Below are positions 41,481 to 50,911 of a stretch of 64,000 nt of DNA, piece after piece. The position numbers and the translations under genes are program-made. The notes below the pieces were generated by a model, which was not told the origin of the DNA, made no database searches, and saw nothing but the letters and a program-made list of their open reading frames with translations. Each line of letters opens with the position of its first letter. Positions within the stretch are counted from its first letter, which is position 1. Location: positions 930,001-994,000 of the forward strand of contig NZ_JAXMNY010000001.1 in NCBI RefSeq assembly GCF_034670185.1, read 5' to 3'. The DNA comes from Nisaea sp. (GTDB taxonomy: Bacteria > Pseudomonadota > Alphaproteobacteria > Thalassobaculales > Thalassobaculaceae).

Positions 41481-42683
41481 ATGGCTGTCGTTGACAGAGG
41501 GGCGTCGGGACAGGGTTCATCGTTCTCAGTAATAGTGAACGACGAACGTTACCGATCCATATTCTACCAAATTATCGTGTTTGCAGCCGTTATGTGGGGC
41601 GGCTGGTATCTCTTCTCGAACACGTCTCAGAATCTTGAAGCGCGTGGGATGAGTTCCGGGTTTGACTTCCTCGGAAGTACCGCCGGATTCTCGATCGCAT
41701 TCTCGATTATTCCTTACGAAGCCGGTGACAGCTACCTGTGGGTCTATCTGGTAGGCATCACCAACACGCTTCTGTTGTCGTTCCTTGCCATTGTGGCGAC
41801 GACAATGCTTGGCTTTTTTGTCGGCATAATGCGGCTTTCGAAAAACTGGATGGTTGCGCAGCTGGCGTCCTGGTACGTCGAAATATTGCGTAATACGCCA
41901 TTGCTGCTGCAGATCCTGTTTTGGTATCTCGCTGTTTTCGCGATCCTGCCGCGACCGAAGAACAGCGTCGATATTCTCAGCCTTGAGCTCTTCCAGCTGA
42001 ACAACCGCGGATTTTATTTCCCCGCACCGGTTCCTGGCGATCTTTTCTGGCTGACCATGGTCACGCTTCTGATATCCGTGATCGTTGCGTATGGCATCGC
42101 GATTTGGGCCAAGAGGCGGCAAAACGCGACAGGTGTCCGGTTCCCGGCTTTCTGGACCGGTGTGGGCATCATTATCGGCTTTCCGATGTTGATGTTCCTG
42201 ATAACCGGCTCTCCGCTGCAGTGGGATATCCCGGTTCTGAAGGGATTCAATTTCGCTGGCGGATCATCAGTTCCACCGGCTTTCCTCGCGGTTTTCATCG
42301 CTCTCGTAATATACCATGCGTGCTTTATCGCAGAGATGGTGAGGGCGGGTATTCTGTCGGTTAGTCACGGTCAGACCGAAGCCTCGTATTCCCTCGGGTT
42401 GAAACCGGGACTTACGCTGCGGTTGGTGATTATCCCTCAGGCCATGCGAGCAATCGTTCCGCCGCTGATCAGTAACTGGATGAACGTGGTCAAGAACTCG
42501 TCCCTGGCAATTGCTGTGGGCTTTCCTGATCTCGTTGCGGTCTTCATGCAGACCTCGCTGAACCAGTCCGGTCATGCGATCGAGATCGTGGCCATGGTGA
42601 TGTTCTTCTACATGACCGTCAGCCTGACGATTTCCGGGGCACTGAATTACTACAACAAGCTCGTTCAGTTGAAGGAGCGGTGA
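41481..42683 (+). CDS. aapQ: AapQ amino acid ABC permease
   Basis: The 400-residue permease has a cytoplasmic N-terminus, about eight helices, and the ABC permease loop GLKPGLTLRLVIIPQAMRAI (about residues 310-330; EASYSLGL precedes it). Its large insertion between helices is typical of AapQ/BztB, longer than HisM-type permeases. It partners AapM in importing L-amino acids. It is followed by aapM with only 3 bp between. Confidence 0.93.
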   Translation: MAVVDRGASGQGSSFSVIVNDERYRSIFYQIIVFAAVMWGGWYLFSNTSQNLEARGMSSGFDFLGSTAGFSIAFSIIPYEAGDSYLWVYLVGITNTLLLSFLAIVATTMLGFFVGIMRLSKNWMVAQLASWYVEILRNTPLLLQILFWYLAVFAILPRPKNSVDILSLELFQLNNRGFYFPAPVPGDLFWLTMVTLLISVIVAYGIAIWAKRRQNATGVRFPAFWTGVGIIIGFPMLMFLITGSPLQWDIPVLKGFNFAGGSSVPPAFLAVFIALVIYHACFIAEMVRAGILSVSHGQTEASYSLGLKPGLTLRLVIIPQAMRAIVPPLISNWMNVVKNSSLAIAVGFPDLVAVFMQTSLNQSGHAIEIVAMVMFFYMTVSLTISGALNYYNKLVQLKER

Positions 42684-42686
42684 GCC

Positions 42687-44042
42687 ATGACAAACCTTGA
42701 CGCATCGTCTTCAGAAGTTGTCTTCCACCCGAAACCGAGCCTGCCGCCGCCACCGAATACAGTCGGTGCAATCGGCTGGGCCCGGAAGAACCTGTTCAGT
42801 AGCCCATTGAATGCATTCCTGACCATCCTGTCGCTCTATGTGATCTGGGTTGTCGTTTCGAACGCCTTCGAGTGGGCGGTCGTGAATGCCGTATGGGAGG
42901 CCAACTCACGTCGCGAGTGCCTAGACAAGGTCGGGCTTTCGGGCGCGTGCTGGGCCGGTGTCAGCCATTGGATGAAGAACTTCATCTATGGCCGCTATCC
43001 GGATGAGGAAGTCTGGCGGGTAAATCTGGGCTTCGGAACACTCATCCTCTGGATGCTGCCGTTCTGGCTTCCGCGGGTGACATCGAAGATCGCAATTGGC
43101 GCATCCGCCATCCTGATCTCTCCGTTCCTCCTCGGATATCTCTTCGCCGGGGGCGAAAAGGGCCTTTTCCTTCAGGTCATGATCTCTATTGCGATCACGT
43201 CCTTCATTTTCAGCTGGGCCCATACCTTGCTGTCCATGGCGACGGGTAAGTCGCTCTGGGCGGCTATCGTTCAGGCCAGCGGGTTTTCCGCAAAGCCGGA
43301 AGCCACGCATAAATACCCGGTATTTGCCGCCTGTCTGGTTGTGTTCGCCGTCGCTTTTGCTTGGCAATCCAGCTGGGATATCTCCGGGCAATCAACCAAC
43401 CTCTGGGGCGGTTTGTTTGTCACTCTGGTGATTTCCGGGATCGGGATTGCTGTCTCGCTTCCGGCCGGCATCGTGCTGGCTCTGGGACGCCGTTCGAAAA
43501 TGCCGGTCATCCGGGTTTTCTGCGTGTCCTTTATCGAGTTGTTCCGGTCCGTGCCATTGATCACCGTGCTTTTTATGGCGGTGACCATGGTGCCGCTGTT
43601 CCTGCCTGAGGCAATCAATCCGGTGAAGATCGTTCAGGCGATCATCGCGGTTTGTATCTTCTCCTCGGCCTATATGGCGGAAACGGTGCGTGGCGGTCTT
43701 CAGGCCATTCCGAAGGGACAGTATGAAGCGGCGCAGGCTCTGGGTCTGAGCTACTGGAAAATGATGACTCTGATCGTCATGCCGCAGGCTCTGAAGCTGA
43801 TGATCCCGAATATTGTCGGCAGCTTCATCGGCCTTCTGAAGGACACCACACTGGTCTCCATCGTCGGTCTTTATGATCTGCTTCTGATGTTGAAGGCAGT
43901 CAGTCAAAACCCGCAATGGAACGGTATCCACACGGAGCCGCTTGTCTTCGGAGCAGCTTTGTATTTCGTTCTCTGTTTCGTCATGTCGAAATACAGCCAG
44001 CATCTTGAACGGACGCTGGGAGCAGGGCAGGCCGGGAGATAA
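42687..44042 (+). CDS. aapM: AapM amino acid ABC permease
   Basis: The 451-residue permease is the second membrane subunit. The C-terminal half carries the His/Glu/Gln/Arg permease domain with the EAA loop YEAAQALGLSYWKMMTLIVM (about residues 350-370) and a long family-specific N-terminal part with extra helices. It follows aapQ by 3 bp and precedes aapP by about 50 bp. Length matches AapM/BztC. Confidence 0.93.
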   Translation: MTNLDASSSEVVFHPKPSLPPPPNTVGAIGWARKNLFSSPLNAFLTILSLYVIWVVVSNAFEWAVVNAVWEANSRRECLDKVGLSGACWAGVSHWMKNFIYGRYPDEEVWRVNLGFGTLILWMLPFWLPRVTSKIAIGASAILISPFLLGYLFAGGEKGLFLQVMISIAITSFIFSWAHTLLSMATGKSLWAAIVQASGFSAKPEATHKYPVFAACLVVFAVAFAWQSSWDISGQSTNLWGGLFVTLVISGIGIAVSLPAGIVLALGRRSKMPVIRVFCVSFIELFRSVPLITVLFMAVTMVPLFLPEAINPVKIVQAIIAVCIFSSAYMAETVRGGLQAIPKGQYEAAQALGLSYWKMMTLIVMPQALKLMIPNIVGSFIGLLKDTTLVSIVGLYDLLLMLKAVSQNPQWNGIHTEPLVFGAALYFVLCFVMSKYSQHLERTLGAGQAGR

Positions 44043-44093
44043 CCCCCGGCAGGTCCATTCCTTTTCAGCGTATCGAGCCAAGGAGTTAACAAC

Positions 44094-44885
44094 ATGAGCA
44101 TGGACGCTCAGGTCGAAACAAAACAAACGGTCAAGTCCACCAAGGGCGATGAAGTCGTCATTGAACTGGCTGGCGTTAATAAGTGGTACGGAGAGTTCCA
44201 CGTCCTGAAAGATGTGAATCTCTCGGTTCATCAGGGTGAGAAAATCGTTATCTGCGGCCCGTCAGGGTCCGGTAAATCGACGCTTATCCGTTGTATCAAC
44301 CGTCTGGAAGAGCATCAGGGCGGAGATATCATCGTCAACGGCGTGACGCTCGACAACAACCTGAAGAACATCGATGCGATCCGCAGCGATGTCGGCATGG
44401 TGTTCCAGAGCTTCAATTTGTTCCCGCACCTGACGGTGCTGGAAAACTGCACGCTCGCCCCGATCTGGGTGAAGCAGACGCCAAAGGCCGAAGCCGAAGA
44501 ATTGGCGATGGAATATCTGGAGCGTGTGAAGATCCCGGAACAGGCCAATAAATACCCGGGGCAGCTATCCGGCGGCCAGCAGCAGCGTGTCGCCATCGCG
44601 CGGTCTCTCTGCATGAACCCACAGATCATGCTGTTCGATGAGCCGACCTCGGCCCTCGATCCGGAAATGATTTCAGAAGTGCTGGACGTGATGGTCGAAC
44701 TCGCGGAATCCGGCATGACCATGCTTGTGGTGACTCACGAGATGGGCTTTGCCAAGCGAGTGGCCGATCGCGTGATCTTCATGGATTACGGCGAGATCGT
44801 CGAGCAGAACACTCCAGAAGAGTTCTTCACGAACCCGCGTTCTGATCGTACAAAGCTGTTCCTGAGCCAGATCCTGGCGCACTAA
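44094..44885 (+). CDS. aapP: AapP amino acid ABC transporter ATPase
   Basis: The 263-residue ATPase has Walker A GPSGSGKST, signature LSGGQQQRVAIARSL, Walker B LFDEPTSALDPE and the H-loop in VVTHEMGFAKRV. It energises the AapJQM system. AAGGAG lies 6 bp before ATG 44094. A strong GC terminator follows at 44943-44975. Confidence 0.96.
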   Translation: MSMDAQVETKQTVKSTKGDEVVIELAGVNKWYGEFHVLKDVNLSVHQGEKIVICGPSGSGKSTLIRCINRLEEHQGGDIIVNGVTLDNNLKNIDAIRSDVGMVFQSFNLFPHLTVLENCTLAPIWVKQTPKAEAEELAMEYLERVKIPEQANKYPGQLSGGQQQRVAIARSLCMNPQIMLFDEPTSALDPEMISEVLDVMVELAESGMTMLVVTHEMGFAKRVADRVIFMDYGEIVEQNTPEEFFTNPRSDRTKLFLSQILAH

Positions 44886-44942
44886 CACATACAGTCTGAG
44901 CTTATACAGTCTGGGAGGGGGGGACAACGGGGGACCCTCCGG

Positions 44943-44975
44943 AAGGGCGCGCTGCGAGAGATCGCGCGCGCCCTT
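44943..44975 (+). terminator. Terminator after aapP
   Basis: AAGGGCGCGC (44943-44952) pairs perfectly with GCGCGCCCTT (44966-44975) across a 13-nt loop, followed by CGCATTTCT. It closes the aap operon, opposite the convergent GNAT gene. Confidence 0.8.
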
Positions 44976-45001
44976 CGCATTTCTAATTCATGGAGTTGAG
45001 G

Positions 45002-46072
45002 TCAGCGCGTGGCACCGTCGGCCAACGGAAGTTTTTCCGCGGCCGCATGATCCCGGAACAGGCTGTTCGGCGCGTGTCCACGCTCCGAAGCGTGCGGAGG
45101 GAGCGGTAGCCCGGCCAGCCGCGGGTCTGGCAGGATCTCGATCTCCCGTGCGTAGGGCACGAACCCGGCTCTCTGGTAATTTCCGAGGGCGCGGGGGTGA
45201 TCGAGGTCACAGGTATGGACCCAGACGCGTTCTGTTTCCGGCTGCCATGCGAGATCGATTGCCGCGTCGATGAAATAGCGCCCGATACCGATCCCGATGA
45301 AGCCCGGTAACAAGCCAAAATAGGACAGCTCCACGTTCTTGCCGTTCTGACTGCGTTCAAGTTCACAGAACCCGGCCGGCTCTCCATCCACACTCAGCAG
45401 ATAATACTCGGCTCCCGCGCGTGAGAGGGCTGCTGCCAGCGTTTCGTCATCCATGATCCGGCGAGACACCCAGGTCCAGTCGCCGCCGACCCCATCATAG
45501 AGGAACCGGTAGAATCGCACGCTGGGAATGGCCATCCGTTCCAGCACGATCCGTTTGCCGATCTCCGGCGGCCGGGCAGGCTCCCGGTCTGGCCGGGAAA
45601 GCATTTCCAGGTGGATAACCGTCGTTTCTGTCTGCCCGGTCTGCCAATCCGGCACCGGGCCAAATCGCTTCGCCATGACAAGGCGGTCTTCCTGGACATA
45701 GCCCAGTCGCTCGTAGAAGTCTTTTACCCTGGTATTCGCAGGCCGGATCATGAGCTGGGCCTTGCCGACACCGCGCTCTTGCAGCCAGTCCTCGGCGGCG
45801 GACATGATTTCCCGGCCAAGACCGCTCGTCTGTCGGCCCGGAGCCACTCCGACATAATAGTACCAGCCGCGATGCCCATCGTGACCGACCATGCTGGCGG
45901 CTGCCAGTTCCTGACCATCGAACCCGAGCAGGATTTCTGCATTGGGGCTGGCGCGGCAGAAATGAATGTCCTCATAAGGATCGTTGTGCGGCACGGTGAG
46001 ACCTGCCGCTTTCCAGAGTGCGACAACGGAATCGATATCGCCGCCCGCAATCGGGCGTACGTGCAAAGCCAC
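45002..46072 (-). CDS. Protein with two GNAT acetyltransferase domains
   Basis: This 356-residue protein has an N-terminal GNAT domain (about residues 2-140, with the acetyl-CoA loop around GVAPGRQTSGLGREIM) and a second GNAT domain (about 170-320, with LLPGFIGIGIGRYFIDAAID). GTG 46072 is chosen because AAGGAGGACGTC lies just before it; an upstream ATG at 46123 would overlap sseA. The N-terminal part resembles YpeA-type acetyltransferases. The substrate is unknown. It follows sseA in the minus-strand sulfur cluster. Confidence 0.83.
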   Translation of the reverse strand: MALHVRPIAGGDIDSVVALWKAAGLTVPHNDPYEDIHFCRASPNAEILLGFDGQELAAASMVGHDGHRGWYYYVGVAPGRQTSGLGREIMSAAEDWLQERGVGKAQLMIRPANTRVKDFYERLGYVQEDRLVMAKRFGPVPDWQTGQTETTVIHLEMLSRPDREPARPPEIGKRIVLERMAIPSVRFYRFLYDGVGGDWTWVSRRIMDDETLAAALSRAGAEYYLLSVDGEPAGFCELERSQNGKNVELSYFGLLPGFIGIGIGRYFIDAAIDLAWQPETERVWVHTCDLDHPRALGNYQRAGFVPYAREIEILPDPRLAGLPLPPHASERGHAPNSLFRDHAAAEKLPLADGATR

Positions 46073-46083
46073 GACGTCCTCCT

Positions 46084-46938
46084 TCAGGATGTTTCGACTG
46101 GCGTTTCCGGGTGCGCGCCCCATTCACTCCAGGAGCCGTCGTAAACGGCGACGTCTTCCTTGCCTAGCAGGTAGAGGCCGAGCGACAGGATGCAGGCGGT
46201 TACGCCGGACCCGCATGTCGTCGAGACCGGTTGCGCGAAATCAAGGCCGAGACCGGCCGCGAAACGGTCGCGCAAGGCATCTGCAGGCAGAAAGGTCTTG
46301 TCCGCGTTGAGCAGGGTACCGAATGGCATGCTGAGGCTGCCGGGGATATGACCGCTGCGCAGGCCGGCCCGGGGCTCAGGGGCCGTTCCGGCATAGCGTT
46401 CGGCCGCACGGGCATCAAGAACCGCCCTGGAGCCACTGCCGATATTGTCGCTGAGGGCGTTAAGGTCGGTAACCAGCTCTTTGCGGAAGGTCGCCGTGAA
46501 GCTGGCTGACGGGCGTGTTTCCGCGCCTGAGGCCACGGGCCGGTCTTCGGTCAGCCATTTTGGCAACCCGCCATTCAGGACAGCGACCTTGTCATGCCCG
46601 AACAGCCGGAACATCCACCAGACCCTGGCTGCACTCATCATACCGTAGACATCGTAGACGACGACGAGGTCATCGTTCGATATTCCCATCGCCCCGACCT
46701 TCGCCGCGAATGTCTCGGCGTCCGGAATCATATGGGGCAGGGTGGCGGCGGGGTCTTTCACATCGTCGATATCGAAGCGTCCGGCACCCGGGATGTGCTT
46801 TTTGAGATATTCCGAGTCCGCGTCGCGATCTATGCCGGGCAGGTGATAGCTGGCATCGAGGATCTTGACCGTCGGATTGCCGAGATTCTCGGCCAACCAA
46901 GCTGTCTCGACGAGTGCTTCTGGATTCTTGTAATTCAT
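46084..46938 (-). CDS. sseA: 3-mercaptopyruvate sulfurtransferase
   Basis: The 284-residue protein has two rhodanese domains: an inactive N-terminal one (about residues 5-130) and a catalytic C-terminal one (about 150-280) with Cys242 in CGSGVTA, the loop sequence of mercaptopyruvate rather than thiosulfate sulfurtransferases. It makes pyruvate and an enzyme persulfide from 3-mercaptopyruvate. ATG 46938 is chosen with GGGAGG upstream; earlier in-frame sequence is not family-like. It sits between cysK and the GNAT gene in a cysteine/sulfur cluster. Confidence 0.93.
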   Translation of the reverse strand: MNYKNPEALVETAWLAENLGNPTVKILDASYHLPGIDRDADSEYLKKHIPGAGRFDIDDVKDPAATLPHMIPDAETFAAKVGAMGISNDDLVVVYDVYGMMSAARVWWMFRLFGHDKVAVLNGGLPKWLTEDRPVASGAETRPSASFTATFRKELVTDLNALSDNIGSGSRAVLDARAAERYAGTAPEPRAGLRSGHIPGSLSMPFGTLLNADKTFLPADALRDRFAAGLGLDFAQPVSTTCGSGVTACILSLGLYLLGKEDVAVYDGSWSEWGAHPETPVETS

Positions 46939-46961
46939 CGTTTTCCTCCCGCTTTGCGCCG

Positions 46962-47963
46962 TCAGACCAACCAACTCGGTACCGGCAGTCCTTTTTCTTT
47001 CAGGAACTCCGGATTGAAGATCTTGCTCTGGTAGCGGTGTCCCCAATCGCACAGTATGGTGACGATGGTGTGACCCGGTCCCATCTGTTTGGCGAGCTTG
47101 ACGGCGCCGGCGACATTGATGCCGGTCGAGCCGCCCATGCAGAGACCTTCTTCCATCAGGAGCTTGAAGATCACATCGAGGGCTTCCTCGTCGGTCACTT
47201 GGAACGGCGCATCGACCGTGATGCCTTCGAGGTTCTTCGTAATCCGGCCCTGGCCGATTCCCTCGGTGATAGAGCCACCCTCTGATTTCAGCTCACCATG
47301 TGCATAGTGATTGAAGATCGCCGAGCCCATTGGGTCCGCGAGGCCGATGGTGACATCCGGATTGCGCTCTTTGAGTGCCATGCTGACACCGCCGATGGTT
47401 CCGCCGCTGCCGACGGAACAGATGAAGCCATCGACCGTGCCGTCGGTCTGGTCCCAGATCTCCGGGCCCGTCGTGGTGTAGTGGCCATGGCGGTTGGCGA
47501 CATTGTCGAACTGGTTTGCCCAGATTGCGCCATTCTGCTCATTCGCTGCGATTTCCTCGGCCAGACGGCCGGAGTACCGCACGTAATTGTTCGGGTCCTT
47601 GTAAGGGGCTGCAGGAACCAGCCGGAGATCCGCGCCGACAAGGCGCAGCATGTCCTTTTTCTCCTGGCTCTGGGTTTCCGGCATGACGATGACGGAGCGG
47701 TAACCGAGCGCATTGCCGACAAGGGCAAGGCCGATGCCCGTATTGCCGGCCGTTCCCTCGACAATCACGCCGCCGGGGCGCAGGGCGCCACGTTCTTCGG
47801 CATCGCGAATGATCGCCAGCGCCGCACGGTCCTTTACAGAACCACCCGGATTAAGGAACTCGGCCTTGCCGAGGATGGTGCAGCCGGTTTCCTCCGACGC
47901 GCGCTTCAGTTTGATCAGCGGGGTATTGCCGATTGTGCCGACGAAGCCATCGCGAATTTGCAT
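46962..47963 (-). CDS. cysK: Cysteine synthase A-like enzyme
   Basis: The 333-residue PLP enzyme begins QIRDGFVGTIGNTPLIKLK and has the PLP lysine Lys44 in GGSVKDRAAL, the cofactor-binding loop EGTAGNTGIGLAL and the PLP-phosphate loop VGSGGTIGG. It makes cysteine from O-acetylserine and sulfide. The sequence past the core ends GLPVPSWLV. It is 23 bp before sseA on the same strand, so the two are cotranscribed. The active-site composition looks normal. Confidence 0.94.
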   Translation of the reverse strand: MQIRDGFVGTIGNTPLIKLKRASEETGCTILGKAEFLNPGGSVKDRAALAIIRDAEERGALRPGGVIVEGTAGNTGIGLALVGNALGYRSVIVMPETQSQEKKDMLRLVGADLRLVPAAPYKDPNNYVRYSGRLAEEIAANEQNGAIWANQFDNVANRHGHYTTTGPEIWDQTDGTVDGFICSVGSGGTIGGVSMALKERNPDVTIGLADPMGSAIFNHYAHGELKSEGGSITEGIGQGRITKNLEGITVDAPFQVTDEEALDVIFKLLMEEGLCMGGSTGINVAGAVKLAKQMGPGHTIVTILCDWGHRYQSKIFNPEFLKEKGLPVPSWLV

Positions 47964-48069
47964 TCTTTTTCTCCGGTATTACGTGCGGGCCATCAGGCCC
48001 CGAACTTAGTGTTCGATCCGTCCGCTTACCAGTTCGTATGCCCTTAATGTGAGCGGGCGGGTGCGGATT

Positions 48070-48639
48070 TCACAGTTTCTGTTCCTGCATGGATCGACGC
48101 AGGGAAGACCCGGCGAGGCGATAGAGAATTTTATCGCTCTTCAGCAACGGGCCGAGCTTTTCGTAAAAGGCCGTCGCCTTCTCGTTCCAGGGATCGGCTG
48201 TCCAGTCGATCTGCTCGACACCGCATTCTTCCGCCTGTCGTACCAGCTCGGCCATCAGGCCTGCGCCTACGCCTGACGCACGCGCTCTTCTCGTGACGAA
48301 AAGATCCTGAATGAAAAAGCTGCGCTGGCAGCTGGCGAGAGCGAAGACTTCGGTATAGGCGATAAATCCCTGCAATCCGGCGGTTGTTTCGGCGACCAGT
48401 ACCTTGAGATTGTTGTCCCGCTCAAAAAGTTCCGACGTCATGATATGGGCCATATAGGAGCGCTGGTTTCGCGCCGGAAGGCCATAAAATGCGAGAAGTT
48501 CCTGGGTGAGTAGAGCAAGGCTGTCGATATCTTCCGGCTTGAGCGGGCGGATACCTGCTGCTTTTCCGGAATCGATTTGATTACCTTTTGTCGCGGGATC
48601 AATGAGCGCGGTATTTCGGGGCGGAGTTTCGGCGCTCAT
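48070..48639 (-). CDS. GNAT-family acetyltransferase
   Basis: The 189-residue protein has one GNAT domain (about residues 30-185) with the acetyl-CoA loop around VTRRARASGVGAGLMAELV and the C-terminal ATAFYEKLG. ATG 48639 is preferred to a start 81 bp upstream. The gene is on the same strand as cysK but 106 bp further upstream, and the spacer is open. The substrate is not known. Confidence 0.82.
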   Translation of the reverse strand: MSAETPPRNTALIDPATKGNQIDSGKAAGIRPLKPEDIDSLALLTQELLAFYGLPARNQRSYMAHIMTSELFERDNNLKVLVAETTAGLQGFIAYTEVFALASCQRSFFIQDLFVTRRARASGVGAGLMAELVRQAEECGVEQIDWTADPWNEKATAFYEKLGPLLKSDKILYRLAGSSLRRSMQEQKL

Positions 48640-48803
48640 AAACGGTTCCAGCGGACAAACATAATGCGGTACGGGGCAACCGCCTTGTTTGACCTTGGCG
48701 GCAGCAGCACGCGCTGTCAATTTAGCGCTCTTTAAAAGGGGGCTGAAACGGTTATGGCGCTGAAGAATACGGGACCATCGCCCTCAGAGATGGGAGCCGC
48801 CTG

Positions 48804-49322
48804 GTGAGCAAAACCCTTTTGCTGTTGCGTCATGCCAAGTCCAGCTGGGACGCCCCGGCTCACAGTGACTTTGAGCGGCCGCTGAACCGGCGCGGCGAAC
48901 GTTCGGCGGCGGTTATAGGCATCATGATGAAGCAGGAGAAGATCGCTCCCGATCTCATTCTCTGCTCGTCGGCCCGGCGAACGGTACAGACCCGGGACAT
49001 TATTCGTCCTTATTTACCCCGCAATTGTCCAGTCGAGGAAACCTCCCGGATCTATGAAGCAAGCATGAACGATATTTTCGCTGTTCTGTCCGAGCTTCCC
49101 GACAATGTTCAAAAGCCGCTGCTTATCGGGCACAATCCTGGCCTGGCACAATTAACCTTGTTTCTGTGTAGTACAGCGGGAGGTGAAGCTCTGACCCGTG
49201 TGCAGGAGAAATTTCCGACCGGCGCTCTGGCGGAGATTGAGCTCGATATCGACACGTGGAATGAGATCGCGCCCGGAAAGGGGCGGTTACGCCGCTTTGT
49301 GGCTCCAAAGGATCTTGTATGA
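48804..49322 (+). CDS. sixA: SixA-like phosphohistidine phosphatase
   Basis: The 172-residue enzyme has the histidine phosphatase signature LLLLRHAKSSWD with catalytic His10 and a second histidine in LIGHNPGL. The SixA family dephosphorylates phosphohistidine on HPt domains or acts on other small phosphates. The start is GTG 48804 with GGGAG upstream. Its stop overlaps the CYTH-CHAD start by 4 bp. Confidence 0.9.
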   Translation: MSKTLLLLRHAKSSWDAPAHSDFERPLNRRGERSAAVIGIMMKQEKIAPDLILCSSARRTVQTRDIIRPYLPRNCPVEETSRIYEASMNDIFAVLSELPDNVQKPLLIGHNPGLAQLTLFLCSTAGGEALTRVQEKFPTGALAEIELDIDTWNEIAPGKGRLRRFVAPKDLV

Positions 49323-50911
49323 GTAGGAAAGCAGAGCCATTACCGACCGAATCGGAGTTGCGGCTCGCGATCTCGGAGAAATGGGTCAATCGGCTGAAGA
49401 GGTTGCCGTCTTTGGTCAAGTCAGGCAGTGAGCGGGCCAAGACCACTCATCTGAAGTCGACATATTTTGACACGCCAGACAAGGAGCTCGCCAACGCTGG
49501 CATTAACCTACGCATCCGGGAGATGGGGCGCAGGAAACTGCAAACCCTGAAGATCGGTAGCGGCTGGCAGGCCGGTATCACGCAGCGGATTGAGATCGAA
49601 GGCTGGGTTAGTGGCGAAGAGCCGACTCTCGACCTTATTCATGCGCCGGAGATTCGGGATTTGCTCACCCGGGACGGGATTTGGGGACGATTGCAGCCCG
49701 CTTTCGTGACGGACTTCCGGAGGACGAGCCGTCTTGTAACCTACGCCGGACGGTTCGGTGACGCACTCATTTCGGCGGATCTCGATATCGGCGAGATTCG
49801 CTCAGGCACCCGAAAAACGGCCATCTCCGAGCTGGAACTCGAACTCAAAGACGGTACGCCAAGCGCGTTGTTCGAGTTGGCATGTGCGATCAACGATGAT
49901 GTTCCGGTCCGTATCGAATATCGCGGCAAGGCAACCCGCGCGGGGGAATTGCAGGTTCCAAAGGAGCCGAAGCCGGTCAAAGGGCGGCGGCCTCCGTTGG
50001 TTCGGGGGAGCCGGATCAATGAATCGGCAGTTGCGATCCTGAAGGCTTGCCAGACGCAGATCGCTGCGAACGAATTCCCGATTCTGGAGAGTATGGACCC
50101 TGAAGGACCGCACCAGATGCGAGTGGCAGTGCGCCGTTTGAGAGCCGCGCTCGGGATGTTCCGGACATTCGGTGACACGGAGCTGATCGATCGCATCAGG
50201 GAAGAGGGGAAGTGGCTTGCGGGGTCCCTCGGCCAGGCGCGCGAATGGGATGTTTATATCGCTGATCTTCATGATCCCGTCGAGACCGCTCTTGGCACGG
50301 ATATTCCGGCGCTGAAGGAACTCCGGGCGCTTGCTGAGGCTCGGCAGGAGGCCGGGTACAGAGACGCCCGGGCAGCCGTCGCATCGTCCCGGTTTACCTC
50401 TTTCCAGCTGCAACTCGGTCTGCTGATAGAAACGCTGACTAATTCCCAGAGAAAAGGCGCCTTCGACCATCTGGCCCGGAGTGAGGAATTTGCCGCGTCA
50501 AAGCTCGAAAAACGCTACCGCAAGGTTCGCAAAATGGGACGAACGGCCCTTCAGGGCAACACTGCAGCGAAGCATGAGCTGCGGCTCGAAATGAAGAAGA
50601 TGCGCTATGCGTCTGAGTTTTTTTCGTCCCTTTTCGAGGCCAGAAAAGCCAAGATCTTTTCCAAGTCTGCGGCCCGATTACAGGACCTGCTCGGCTATGC
50701 AAACGACTACGCGGTATGCATTGAGCAGTTGGAGTCGCTTGTTGCTCCGGAGAGCGGAGCGAACATGCCCGATCTGATGAAGGCGTCGGGAATTGTCATC
50801 GGATGGCACGGGGAGGAAATGGCCCGCGCCGATCAAGAGATAGAAGATGCATGGAACCGGTTTCTGGATGCCGGGCGGTTCTGGCCGAAACGACATCGCT
50901 CAGCGAGCTGA
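49319..50911 (+). CDS. CYTH-CHAD protein, likely polyphosphate/triphosphate related
   Basis: The 530-residue protein fuses an N-terminal CYTH domain (about residues 8-215; the ExExK strand reads ESELR at 11-15, Arg replacing Lys) and a C-terminal CHAD helical domain (about 245-520; MRVAVRRLRAALGMFRTF is the hallmark, with many basic residues). CYTH enzymes hydrolyse triphosphates and CHAD binds polyphosphate. Coupling to SixA suggests phosphate signalling. Its end overlaps the convergent CaiB/BaiF gene by 12 bp. Confidence 0.9.
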   Translation: MSRKAEPLPTESELRLAISEKWVNRLKRLPSLVKSGSERAKTTHLKSTYFDTPDKELANAGINLRIREMGRRKLQTLKIGSGWQAGITQRIEIEGWVSGEEPTLDLIHAPEIRDLLTRDGIWGRLQPAFVTDFRRTSRLVTYAGRFGDALISADLDIGEIRSGTRKTAISELELELKDGTPSALFELACAINDDVPVRIEYRGKATRAGELQVPKEPKPVKGRRPPLVRGSRINESAVAILKACQTQIAANEFPILESMDPEGPHQMRVAVRRLRAALGMFRTFGDTELIDRIREEGKWLAGSLGQAREWDVYIADLHDPVETALGTDIPALKELRALAEARQEAGYRDARAAVASSRFTSFQLQLGLLIETLTNSQRKGAFDHLARSEEFAASKLEKRYRKVRKMGRTALQGNTAAKHELRLEMKKMRYASEFFSSLFEARKAKIFSKSAARLQDLLGYANDYAVCIEQLESLVAPESGANMPDLMKASGIVIGWHGEEMARADQEIEDAWNRFLDAGRFWPKRHRSAS

